From the NCBI RefSeq assembly GCF_010015445.1, contig NC_053118.1, forward strand, positions 21,131,937 to 21,195,936: 64,000 bases of DNA, in the 5' to 3' direction. Position 1 is the first letter of the stretch; every line of letters starts with the position of its first letter. The notes below the pieces were generated by a model. It was not told the origin of the DNA. It searched no databases and saw only the letters and a list, made by a program, of their open reading frames with translations. Shown one piece after another: positions 12,801 through 24,333 of this stretch. Both the position numbers and the translations under genes were made by a program. The DNA is from Perca fluviatilis (taxonomy: Eukaryota > Chordata > Actinopteri > Perciformes > Percidae).

Positions 12801-15800
12801 GACTTCTCCAGGACCAGGCAGGACGGACTCCTCTGCAGTGTGCTGCTTATGGCGGCTACATCACCTGCATGGCTGTTCTCATGGAGAACAACGCTGATCC
12901 AAACTTACAGGACAAGGAGGTAAAAATCTACTCTTACGCGCGTGCTATGTTGAGCTTTTGGACACAATTAAAATTGTAATGGGTGCTCTTTTTATGGGTG
13001 CACAGGGGCGGACCGCTCTCCACTGGTCATGTAACAATGGTTACCTGGACGCTGTGAAACTGCTGCTGGGCTACAACGCCTTTCCTAATCACATGGAGCA
13101 CACTGAAGAGAGGTGAGGACAGAGCCTGTCAAGAGGGAGGAACTGGAGGTGGGGGGGGGGGGGTAGAAGTGGAGAAATGATGACATATGAATGACACTGG
13201 TGTTTGTGTCGTGCAGGTACACCCCTCTGGACTACGCTCTGCTGGGGGGGCACAGTGAGGTGACTCAGTTCATGCTGGAGCATGGCGCTCTGTCCATAGC
13301 AGCCATCCAGGACATCGCTGCCGCCTCCATCCAGGCTGTCTACAAGGGCTACACTGTCCGCAAGGCCTTCAAGGAGAGAAAGCAGCTCCTCATGAGGCAT
13401 GAGCAGTTGCGCAAGGATGCAGCCAAGTGAGAGATGATCACACTCATATACACACTTTCAAATTTGTGTGCATAGACATATAGAGCCACTCATACTACAG
13501 CCTTAGTCGTTGTTTCTATTGCTTCATGATGCTCATACTTGTTGCCTGACTCTCAAAAACATCCCTCACACGATACCTTTTGTGTTTAAAAATGACATGC
13601 ATCGTGTCAATCACTCACTCCTGTTTCTGTCTTCATTATCTGTCTCTGTCTTCTTCTTCTCACCCAGACAGGAACAGTCACACTCTCTCCATATCTATCT
13701 TTCTATCTGTCGTCTATGCACACACATACATCTTCCCCCTGTCTCTCTCTTTTGGTTTGTTCTCCTTTTGTCATTTGCTCACCAGTCTCACCTTTATTCT
13801 GAATGCTTCTGAGAGGCCAGTTTGTTTTTAAAAGGCACATTAACTTTATTATTTCAAACAGGCAGTTTTATTGAGATATATGTCTTTGATGAGATGTTTT
13901 TCTTATAAAATAATCAAAATATCTTACCTTTTATCTATTTTTTTTTTTTTCCTGATTAATGACCAAACTGTGACCAAAGGTTTTATTGTTGCAAAACTAT
14001 CTTTGAACAGAAGGGGTACCGGGTATTGTCTTGACATGAAGTTGCAATTTTGCCTGTGTGGTCAATTTTTATCTATACTATGTACTTGATGGTAAAATAA
14101 TGCAGCTAAAATATATGAGAATTTGATGTAAACCCAATATATAAACAGCTTAGAATTTTAAATTAGATGATGAGTGGACATTATATATAATGATGTGCAT
14201 TAACCCAAATATGTCAGTGTCACCATATCCCACACACAAATAAAATAAAATCCCTTTTAAAATGAATTTCCAAACATTTAAAAGAAACTCTAAACACATT
14301 TTCCGCTTGGCTGTTCATGTGGTGAATTTCAGACAAAAATATAAGCTACCACCATTAAATCAGACCGCTTTTCTTGTTGTTCAGGAAGCGAGAGGAAGAA
14401 CAGCGGAGGAGAGAAGCTGTGCGGAAAGTTTCTGTGGCCACTGCAGAAAAACGGAGGGTCCCTTTGGTGAGAACAGAGCAAGAAAAGCTCTCCTTAGTGA
14501 ACATTATAGAGGACTTATCCATGAATGACTCGGTGGTGGAAACAAAGAAATCATCCAAAGCTGAACGCGCTAAAAGCAAAGAGGAGAGACTCAAAGGTAC
14601 AAATGTGCAGAAATTCTTTTTCTGAAAAATATTCTTAAAGTTTCTTCGATGGAACTTGAATATCAAAGGTTGACCGTTATGATATGGTGTTTATTGTTCA
14701 TCACTACAGTAATTCTGAGTATCTAGATCATTTGCATAAGGTGTGATATTGATTATACAAAATTACATATATGAATGCTCAAAACTCCAAGATACTTATA
14801 CAACTCGTGTTTACATTTTCTGTCACCAGCCCACAAGAGCAGATCTTCCAGAAGAAGTAAAGCAGCTGAGCCACATGTGGTTCCTGGTGCTTCGAGCCGA
14901 GACCGTCATGTGAGCTGTGACCCTGTGCCCGGTGCTCTCCAGACCACCAGGCTGATGGAACTTCTCTCTCCTGCCAGCTGCAGCCAGCCACCCAGCCTCA
15001 AACCCAGACCCCCCTCTATGCCCAAAATCAGGGAACGACCTCCGTCAAGCACATGCATTCCTTTCACAAGCATCGCAGTGACGGACCAAACTGACACTAT
15101 TCTCAGAGAATGCGTCCCTCTAAAAAAGAGAGACGCTCACATGACTGTGCAGACTGCCCCCAGCAAGACCAATGCTCACACCGCTCAACAAAAGCAGAGG
15201 AACCTCAAGGAGCAGACTTCAGAAAAGACCGCCACCAAAGAACAAACTCACACTCCGTCATTAAGAAGCAGTTCATCTTTAGACCACAAAAGCCCTTTGA
15301 GAAAGACTCAGTCTGCCACACATGCACCCATCTCAACACGCACGCACATGGAACACAACAAAGAGCAGCGCAGGAGGCGGAACGAGGCCGCACGCATCAT
15401 CCAGGGAGCATGGCGAAGGTGAGTTTGCATGTGTGCGCTTGTGTTTGTACCTGGAGGCTTCAGTAGCTGAAGCCTCTCTGGCTGTGGGAGATTGGCAGTG
15501 CCATGTGGTGCCCACATGTGCCCTCTCCCACATACATGCCAACCCGTTCCCATCTCTCCTGTAACTCCCCCCGATGTTCGGTCTGGATACCATCAACACT
15601 TGAGCAGTGGGGGGGAGAGCGTGGGAGAGGGGTGAGACAAGGAGGCAGGGGACAGACGGGCTATAATCTAGAGCTTTCATACTGGTTTAACAAGAGGCTA
15701 AAAGTTCAGCCGTGCTGCTCTAATAGCTACCAGCAGCCTCTCTTTGCTTTTCTCTCTCTTACACACTCTGCGTTGCTCTTAGAGGTTGCCAGTCCGCCGT

Positions 15801-18800
15801 AGGAGGCCCTCTGTTTCCATTCAGTTTCACAATTAAATTCTGTATGTGCTGCCTATTAACTGCCTTAAATCAACTCTGTTTACTTTGTTTATGCTTAGTG
15901 AGTATTAGTGTGAGGACTTGCCAGCTTTTAGACCTTTGAACACAGTCTGAATTTTTTTATTGAACAGCATGCATGTGAATGTGCTTGCATGAATGTGCAT
16001 CTGTAGGTTCCACACACACAAACAGAGAGAGGTACAGGCCCGCGAGGAGGTGGAGTCAAGTGATTCAAACCACGGCCACAACAGGAAGAAGATGGAAATC
16101 CGAGCTCAACCCACCAAACTGTCAGCGAGTAAGAGCTCAGTGCTACAAAGTATCTATGGTGAGATCATTGCTTTTTTGCCTTACACACACTCAGCCCCGA
16201 AAAAGGATGCAATGTCACTGATATATATATATATATATATCACATGACTGTTGAGCAGAGCAATTACAGATCCTAAACAGTCCTTGAGAGGGATGCTGTA
16301 GTTTATATCTCTGGTAGTGTAACAGTGTATTAATCAGGGTGATGGCACGCTGTTTGGAAGTAGAAAAGTCATTATTATAATGACATAACACAGTGCGTCA
16401 CTGTTTCCATTAGCTGACAGCTAGCTGACACTAGCTGTGCAAATTCGCAGGTCAAAATTGAACAAATTTAAACTCAGAGCTGTGACTCCCTTAGAGCCAA
16501 CTGGAGCTGACATCAAAACAGGAAACACATTCCTGAATTTGTCATGGGCATGTATTTCAATTAAAGTGAATGGGAGAAGGAGTAAATATGCATAGTGACA
16601 ACTTTCATGAAAAAAACTAAACTAACAATGATTTCATCTGACTAACAAGTGCTTGCGTAGCGAAATCTTAAAATAGCTGATTCATCTGTGCAGTAGAGTG
16701 TCATTGTTGTCCAAAAACTATTAAAAGAACATATTAATGAGCCCAACTGGGTGACATATTGCATCATTACAATCAACAAAGGCACTGTTTATTTTGAGTA
16801 AATCCCACATTTGCCATCCTGCTGACATACATTAAATATTTGTGCACCAAATTCGCAACTGAAAGTAGTCCCCAACAAATGCACCATTTACTTCTGTTTA
16901 AATAACGAGTCTTTAAAAAAAAATGAAACTATGTATTTGTGACCTATTTGCAAAGATTTACATCCTCAGTGGGAACAAATGGTCTTTGAGCTGAGCGCCA
17001 CAGACAGGGTAAGGATGTCAGAAACTACTGGGAAATTCAAAACATGTAACAACATATATTACAAGTTATCAAGAAACTGTTTTTTAAGATCTCTGATGTG
17101 ATCAACTTCAAACATGAAGGAAGATTATTCCATTGTACTGCAGCAGAATAAAATAAATCAGAATAAACTTGAAACTATTAAATCTGTTGAACTACCTCTT
17201 GTGAAATCCCTGTCTTTAAATTGGTGATAAGTGGCTCCCTTAATAAACTGGAATTTTTTGACAATTTAGGCATTTGTTTGTTTGTGACTGCCAAGGATAA
17301 AAAACAAATAATATAAAGGCCCTAGTGAGAATTGAACTCACGACCTCTAACCTCTAACCTCTAACTGCTCTAACCACTGAGCTATAGAGCCTTTATGATG
17401 CATAAAACTATCAGATCGGTATAATGAAGACTACACCCTGGACAACCATGGGTGTGGGACCTGACTAGCAACAAGTTACAGGAGTGTCCTGAGCTATGTA
17501 ATGCAACACCAGCTGATTGAATGCAGAAACAGTTCACATGTGAGTGTTTATTTTTAATGAAACTATATATTTGTGACCCACTTGTAAAGATGTACATCCT
17601 CAGTGGGAACAAATGGTCTCGGAGCCAAGTGCCACAGACAGGATAAGGATGTTGGAAAGCATTGGGAAATGCACTGTGGTCTCAGGTATTTTCATGGGAT
17701 ATATTGATTATAACAAAAATAATGAATATCCAGCAAAAAAAACAGCCTTATCCTTAAATGATAAACCACCTGTGAATCACTTGTGGCTGAAAACAGCTGC
17801 TGCACTGCTCTCTATAGGCTGAAACTTTCAAGCATGCTGTATGTCAGGGATGTCAAAGCCTGTATTGGTTAGCGTGTGGGCAGATGTGCAGCTTTCTCTT
17901 AAGTTGCAACCTTTTAAAGAGCAGTGAAACAGCAGCAGTTTTCTAAGCTACGTTTAGCTCTTGAATACATGGAAACCCCACATTGTAAAGAGAAGAAACT
18001 CAGAATCAGGATGGTTGTCATACCAGTGTAGAACACGCTGTAAGTGACAAACTATGGGAACAGGAACCTGTGTATATGTCTGGGTGATGCTTTAATCCAC
18101 ATACCAGGGCAGTATCAGCCTGGTGCCCTGTGTGGAACCTCTGGTAGGGTTTCGCCCCACAGACAGGCCTGACCTTCATCACACATCACCAGGTGATGAT
18201 TGGAGAACGGGCAGAAACCTTGCTGTGCCAAAACATACAAGCATACACGTCGTCACCGCTTACAGACAGACCGATAGACCCTCTTGACGTGGTTTTCCCC
18301 TCCCCTTTCTCACCTCATCTCCCTCTCTCTCTCTTTCTCCCCTTCTTGCTCCTTGACAGTCCTGGCACTGAAAAGTTCAGAGCTGTCAGGGGGAATGTCA
18401 GACGACTGCGTAAAGCTATCAGCTAAACACACACACACATGCACACACACAACGCAACACGGTGCCACACACACATTCATGAGAAAATTTTTTTCCCCCA
18501 CTTACACTCCTTTTCTTTTTTTTTTACTGAGAAGACAGACATTTGACACATAACTTTGGGTCACACTGCTTTGTTAATCACCATAAACCATTTTTAAAAT
18601 TGCTTTAATTTTTTTTATCTCAAATGTATTCATATCTGTTCATCTATCTGTGAATGACATTGAATTAAAAATGCATTGGGAGAGAAATAAATTTTTGCAT
18701 GCCAGATAAAAAAAAACTATACATGTCAAATAAATAATTGCTGTGTGCAAGCTTGATTGATTTGTTGATCCTCTGCTCTGGAGTGCAAACTTTGCACGTT

Positions 18801-19500
18801 AAAAACACAATAAAGTTGAATTAGTTATTCAATTGTGCTCCTTCAACACATTCGACAATTACAGATAAGGTACCTCTTCTGGAACCTGTGTGTGCGTTTA
18901 GTCTGTGATAAGTAGTTGGGAGTTTTTGTAATAGTTTAGGTGTTAGTTTGTGACCGTTAACTACTTAAAAACATGTTAAAGGCCCTAGTGAGGTTTGAAC
19001 TCACAGCTCCTGGTTTACTAGATCAGTGCTCTAACCATAGAGCCATTGTCTAGTACAATGACAACAAACAACCATGGGTGTGGGACTTGACTAGTTCAAC
19101 ATTTTACAGGTGCATCCTGAACTATGGTATGCAGCATTAGCTGATTGAATGCAGAAACTGTTCACATGACTGCAAATCTAAATGAAGATATCGTCCAATC
19201 ATTTTTCTTTACTGTCCATTAGGCAACTCTATGGCCAGACGAGGGCGTTCACTTCGGGGCTCTCAGTCCCAGTTACTCCTGGACTTGCCTTTACGCACCC
19301 AGAGCCAGTGTAAGTGAACACACATACACTAACAGTTTTAATAAAGAAGTCTCTACAAGGTAATTTTATGTGCTTATTCTACAGTGAGCGCTATTGACTG
19401 TGTGCACCTGACTGAGGCCATGAATCAAGCCAAGCAGTACTCGTACCACCTGAGACCACATAGTGCTGGACAGGGGACCAGAGGCCGGGCAAAACATTGA
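6222..19500 (+). CDS. invs: inversin (nephrocystin-2), 17 coding exons, 973 aa
   Basis: Inversin is an ankyrin-repeat scaffold of the proximal ciliary (inversin) compartment. It acts in left-right patterning and in switching canonical to non-canonical Wnt signalling, and its loss causes NPHP2. Coding exons: 6222-6312, 7299-7465, 8696-8869, 9562-9729, 9831-10011, 10832-10941, 11128-11299, 12041-12196, 12394-12515, 12812-12919, 13006-13112, 13217-13426, 14385-14596, 14830-15418, 16007-16158, 19223-19309, 19385-19500. All junctions are GT-AG and the phases close exactly. Residues ~15-545 are consecutive ankyrin repeats (QVHAAAVNGD, TALHLAAQ, TPLHWAALLG). IQ motif 1 lies near 555-575 (IQAVYKGYTVRKAF) and IQ motif 2 near 845-865 (ARIIQGAWRR). 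Human inversin is about 1065 aa; the fish protein is shorter in the low-complexity linker and diverges at the C-terminal tail. The ATG lies 9 nt inside an exon with acceptor at 6212, so an upstream non-coding exon is expected. The last two exons are the least conserved part of the model. Confidence 0.96.
6751..6955 (+). repeat. tRNA-derived SINE
   Basis: A tRNA-like head carries an A-box-like TAGCTCACCTGGTAGAGC (6763-6780) and a B-box-like GGTCCAATTCC (6827-6837). A pyrimidine-rich body (CCCCTCTCTCTCCCCCC) and an A/T-rich tail follow. The same head is seen inverted at about 59655-59850. It lies in invs intron 1. Confidence 0.75.
8222..8265. repeat. (CA)n microsatellite
   Basis: A pure CA tract in invs intron 2. 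Confidence 0.95.
9465..9559. repeat. (TC)n tract forming the polypyrimidine tract of invs exon 4
   Basis: A near-pure TC run extends to within a few bases of the acceptor (TGTGCAG, exon at 9562). It supplies the whole polypyrimidine tract of that exon. Confidence 0.9.
9799..9828. repeat. (GT)n at the acceptor of invs exon 5
   Basis: Fifteen GT units run straight into the acceptor AG (9829-9830). The exon begins at 9831. Confidence 0.92.
10210..10590. repeat. Interspersed retroelement-like fragment in invs intron 5
   Basis: The sequence contains repeated GCATGTTAGCATT / CATGCTGACATTAGC words and an AGCCTCATAGAGCTGCTAGCA block that I recognise as a high-copy teleost repeat, probably a LINE/SINE 3' part. 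The boundaries and family are not certain from this window. Confidence 0.45.
11430..11990. promoter_or_regulatory. Candidate enhancer in invs intron 7
   Basis: A 560-bp repeat-free stretch with dense motif-like words: TGATGTCAC, TTGTTTATGCATGCATAA, TGAGTCATCCTAATGAG, CTCATTAAATATCTTTG and TGGCCATTGACC. It has no exon signal or open frame of note. It is a candidate conserved non-coding element only. Confidence 0.3.
16222..16241. repeat. (AT)n microsatellite
   Basis: Ten AT units just after the donor of invs exon 15. Confidence 0.9.
17318..17391 (-). pseudogene. tRNA-Thr-like sequence with anticodon arm replaced by three heptamers
   Basis: Read on the minus strand, the acceptor strands GGCTCTA/TAGGGCC pair fully with one G-U. 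The D arm is intact (GCTCAGTGGTTAGAGC), as is the T arm (GTGAG-TTCAATT-CTCAC). Between D and T arms, where the anticodon stem-loop should be, are three direct copies of GTTAGAG, so no anticodon stem can form. Box A and box B look usable for Pol III. It is part of the duplicated unit in invs intron 15. Confidence 0.65.
18981..19044 (-). pseudogene. tRNA-Thr(AGT)-like pseudogene with D-arm deletion
   Basis: On the minus strand the 64-nt sequence begins GGCTCTATGGTTAGAGCA and ends CTCACTAGGGCC. Acceptor and T arms pair. The anticodon arm CTGAT-CTAGTAA-ACCAG has one mismatch and reads AGT (threonine). About 8 nt of the D arm are missing, so it should not be functional. It is the diverged partner of the copy at 17318-17391. 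Confidence 0.6.
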
Positions 19501-19502
19501 AG

Positions 19503-19632
<130 letters not shown>

Positions 19633-20094
19633 GTTCTTTGATGTTTTCTCAGCTGGCTGGCAACATTACCTCTATAGAATTACTTTACACATTGTTCGCT
19701 CAATGGGCCAAGCTTTCTAAAATTAAGCCATATGACATCAGAGCCATGACCTCACAGGGTGGGGTTAAGTCTACAGAAATGGTGCGTGTAAATGATAACC
19801 TTTCATCCATTGTGGAATGAAAACATATACACCCCATCTCCCTCGTTCTCCATCGTTCTCGCACACACACTGAGATAACCTTTCCTCCTGTTGTGGTGAA
19901 TGAGGCAGTCTATCAACAGCCGGTCATACAGATAGCCCACCTGCAGACACAGACACACACACAGACACACACACACACACACACTTAACTATGCCGTTAT
20001 TATTTACTTTAATATGCCATTTGCCCAAAAATAATCAATCTTGTGTATATTTAGATATACCTGAATGTTTGTGGTTTTTTATTGTATTATAAGA

Positions 20095-20100
20095 AATAAA
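20095..20100 (+). terminator. invs: Polyadenylation signal, probably invs
   Basis: AATAAA about 595 bp after the invs stop, with a second overlapping AATAAA-like run just after it. It is the best candidate before the opposing tex10 signal. Confidence 0.5.
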
Positions 20101-20139
20101 ATAAAAATTGACACAAAAGGCAGAGCACTTGTATTTAAC

Positions 20140-20145
20140 TTTATT
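20140..20145 (-). terminator. tex10: Polyadenylation signal, probably tex10
   Basis: TTTATT on the plus strand (AATAAA on the minus), about 310 bp past the tex10 stop. It sits 40 bp from the opposing invs signal. Confidence 0.5.
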
Positions 20146-20454
20146 TAGCTTTTTTTCCCCCCCTCTTTTCACTTTTTAAATCAAAAGTCATCAGGTGCCC
20201 CTGTAAGAAAAGAGGCAAAAGAAGGACAGACAATTACCAGGCTAAAGAGGCAGCTTAAGACAGAAAAAACTAGAGCTCTTAAAACAAGAATGTAGAGTAT
20301 TCATAGTCACTCACAATAAAAAACATGTCACTCCACTGTATTCCTGTCTGAAAGTGTAATATGTACTCAATCGCTGTTGTTTCAAAGTCACTGTAAGATG
20401 TTTGAGAGGGTGAACTGAGCAACACACCAGGTGTCAGTCCAGTGGGTGCATCGG

Positions 20455-23400
20455 TCAGTACATGTCTCGAAGGCTCAGGTTTCCACGGCGAGCGGAAGAG
20501 CCATGAGCCACGGTGACGCTGTAACAGTAGAGCAAGTCTGTCAACCACTGCTCCCTGGTTGCACCCCGGGAATACCTCTGAAACACATACAGAGAGAAAT
20601 CACTTGAACGACCTCCATGAGAAGTACTTTCTCTCCATCCAAATTGTATAAAAGCCTTAAAATCCACCCGTTGTGAATTTCAAGAGTGAGCTGTGTTTAC
20701 CGTGAGGTGTTGTATGATCTCTTGCAGCAGAGCCGTGTTGGCCAGCAGCTGGCTGTGGAGCGGCGTGTGCTGCAGCAGCATTGACAGGATCTGTCCGAGC
20801 TGTGGCAGCTCCTCCTCACTCAGATCGCCAACACGCATTAACTGCAAAACCATTCGCAGCAGGCGAGGAACGGTGCTCAACGCGGACACACAAGCACTCC
20901 ATATTGCCTCCCTGCAAATGTGACACAAAGGTGTTTTAAACCCAAATGTGGTAATTCTTGATCACCTGATTATGGCAGACTGCTACTAATAAGGTCAATA
21001 TTTCACATCAGCAGGAGATCCTTTCCAAAGACAGATCAGTAAAGGGTTGTAGTCAACACGCACCTTTTGTGGTTGGTTTCGGCAGGTAACTCCTGCTCCA
21101 GGGTGATGAGCAGAGCCAGCAGGCTGAGGCAGCACAGAGACAAGAAGCGCAGCACGGGCTCAATGGGCAGGACGGACAGGTCCAGTAATCTGGATACAGC
21201 TCTGAGCAGCCCGGCCGCCATACTGTCAGGCACCACCCCCAGCTTGGTCTGACACACATTATATATACACAGGCTGTTTTCTCAATACATGTTTTCAACA
21301 GCATGAAAGCATAAAGAAAAGCAGTTCAATAAATAAAACAAGCACTAAAATAACTATTGAGAAATCCCACACATAATTTCCTGCTTAATGAAAATAGTTT
21401 CGTACCAGGTGTTTGCAAATGCCATTTTGTAAGATGTCAAAGCACTGAGACTTTGAACCCAGAGTTTCCAGACAGTGGCAGACTTCCTATGAATGACACA
21501 AAAAATAAATTCATATCAAACAACCTTTTTTTTTTTTTTTTTTTTACATAGAATTCAAGTGTGATAGAGGATTCTAATTTTAGCAATGCAATGTAACCAC
21601 AGTGTGCTTTCAGTTTGAAGATTTAAAATGTTTTATAAATCAGACTTGGTTAAAATCTTTTAAAGGAGAGAGAACTACACTAAGCCTTATTGTCTTAGGG
21701 CTAATGAAGCTGTGATGTATAAACTTTTAATTTAGAATTTTGCACAATGTATGCCAAAAAGAAGTTTGTTTCTGTCACAATTCTGGGGATAATTTCATAT
21801 ACTGCCATGGAGTAGCCGATACATTGACTTAAACCCCTGTGGGTCTCCATTTCCCAAAGTTTTTCATTCCCAGATGTGTAATGTCAAGTAATGAGAGCTG
21901 ATCCATTGGAAAATTTAACAATCTTCTTTAACAATGTTTTCTGTAGAAAAAGTAAGGCAGGATAATTAAATGAAACAGCAGTAAAATATATTACGTTAAA
22001 CGTTTAACGAGAAAATTAAGGAAGAAACTGTTTCAAACAGCTTTAACCTGCATTTATCAGACAAACCACATTACTGCTGTAAATAGACAGAACACGAAAG
22101 CACACCAGAGCATTTCTTCAACCCTGTCTGGATGGAGTAAGGCTTTCGCGTCATCGTTACCAAAGGAAAGAGTCACTAAACAGCATCTAAATTTCCTTCT
22201 TGCTAGGATGGAGACAAGATGGATTCCAGGCCTAAGAAGCTGCCACAAACTTTTTTTAAGTGAAAAATAAGGTTTTAGCTTTTCCTCATTAACTTCAAAT
22301 CCAAATCAAATTTCTCAATAACTGTTATCAAATTGAGGTGTGTGTGTGCGTGCTGAAGTGCAGGAGTGAGTTTGCAAGCCTGTGTGTATCAACACGGTGC
22401 ACCTGTTGGCATTCTCGCCGTCATTAAAAACAATCCCGTCTCATTAGTCAAACAAGACTTGACACAGTCCATCCCTTAATGCCCCCCCCCCCCCCCCCTC
22501 GCCACCAAGTGTCCCCTCCCTCCTCCTTCCCGCCACTTGCCTGTGATTGACTCAGACAGGGAGATGAGAGAGGCAGGATCTGAGGGCTTAATTGAGGAGC
22601 TGAATTAGTGATTATAAGCGCCCCCCCCTGCTCACACACTTGCCCCAGGGCATAGTTACGTTAACTGTAATTTCTGTGCAGAAATGTCACACTCCCATCA
22701 TGCCATGGGCTCTCATTAGCATTTGTGCATATCCGCTATGCCCGATAACCACATCATCTCCAACCTGCGCAATGCGATAAAGGTTCCCCTCTCAAGCGTA
22801 GTGCCACGATAAAGCTTCCACCCTCTGAGCTCTATATGAGAGACAGAGAGGGACCAGGGGGGATTTAAAGACCACAGCTGTGTCCAGAATATCAACTTTT
22901 TTTTCAATTTTCAAAACAATTACTTCCTCTTCCTTTACCTCCTAGTCTCTTCTAGATTCATTTTCGATCCAAGTGTTTCTGATTGGCAGCGGCTTTTGTA
23001 AAAGTTAGAATGTATGTGAGCTTTGGGGTAATTATAGGAAAGACTGTGCCGTAAACGCACCTCAACAACATCCCAGTGGTGTGTGAAGTGCTCCAGCGGG
23101 GTGGGGTAGATGCTGAGAGGTGAGAGAGGGGAGGGAGGCAGGACGCTCTCGTCGTCGGCCTCCTGCATGGAGGCGAGCTTGTCGGCCGAGAATCCCGTCA
23201 GGGTGGAGAACAAGAAGCTGATGTAGTCTACGTCCTGCAGAGCCGCTTCCTGGCTCCCAACAGACCAGCCACTCAGGGATGACCTAGAGAACACAATCAG
23301 TGAACATGTTAAACAATTATCGACTCAAAATTAACACAAAGCTGGAAAGCCACATCTTTTTTCATAGGATTATTCATGATGCCTTGTTTTGTGAGAGCAT

Positions 23401-24296
23401 CATATTGAGGATAATGGTACACAGAAATTATGAAAAACTCTTCCTTGTCCCAAGGGGAGGATAGATCTCTAACAGTAGGAAATGGGAGTGAATAACAAGT
23501 GTGTTTTGTGAAGCCCGGGAGGCAAACGCAGACAGAACTGTCTTCTCAATGCTCCATGACGACTCTAAATTCCAGCCTCCCAAAGAGCTCTTTGTATCAT
23601 TCCCATTACACACACATCCCATCTGAACTCAGCACTGCCTCCCCTTAAAATGTGTATAACACTGCCCCACTGACACAAGCAGATACACACACCATCACAG
23701 GGAAAGGTAGGCTCTGGGTGTGTAACAGAACATAAAACTATAAAAACTGCTTTTATAGTCCCCTGAGTTGAATATCAAATATACAGGGCATCCACATCAG
23801 CACCTGTTAACAGGCAAGTAAGAAATCAGAAAAAAATGTCAGGAATTCATCTGTGAAAGCGCAACACTGCCATCTGATGGTGGCAGGCTAGAGTGCCCAA
23901 CATTATTTCCTCACAGTTTGAGTCCAAACGTGAGGACATTCCTGCACTGTCAAAAATCTATAGAGTGTCTCCTTACACACACATGCCTCCTCAGGTCTGT
24001 GGGGGTTTTCAAGCTCACCTAAGGTGTACGATACGAATTAGAGAGGCAGCGAGGCCGGCAGAGAATCGTCCAGTGGTGCAGCAACAGCTCAGATTGGCCA
24101 GAAGAGACTGGGACATCTCGGGTAGAAAGTAGAGCAGCTGCACCATTCGTTGCTGGGACTCTGCTGGTAACAGCACCACAACTCCTTCCTGTGGATCTTC
24201 ACACACACAAACACATGTATAGAGACAGTAATGCAATCTCTGGGGATATAAAATGAAAAAGAGACAGACAGACATAGCCACTACAGTAAGGGCTCA

Positions 24297-24333
<37 letters not shown>

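Larger units (their letters stand above)
16922..19171. repeat. Two-copy duplicated unit (P-Q-P-Q) carrying tRNA-like sequences
   Basis: Block P (16922-17036) matches 17556-17670: both carry the CATCCTCAGTGGGAACAAAT core and a matching CCACAGACAGG segment. Block Q (about 17266-17544) matches about 18936-19171: the tRNA-like part, ACCATGGGTGTGGGAC, and AGCTGATTGAATGCAGAAAC. Copy 1 is compact. In copy 2, P and Q are about 1.27 kb apart, so extra DNA has entered. All of it lies in invs intron 15 (16159-19222). Confidence 0.65.

Noticed and set aside
18361..18414. Exon-like stretch with acceptor CTTGACAG and donor-like GCGTAAAG between invs exons 15 and 16
   Set aside because: The length (~50 nt) does not keep the invs frame, and exons 15 and 16 already join in phase and align with the human protein without it. 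At best a rare alternative exon.
17318..19044. Functional tRNA genes in invs intron 15
   Set aside because: One copy has no anticodon stem-loop and the other lacks part of the D arm, so both are called tRNA-like relics.
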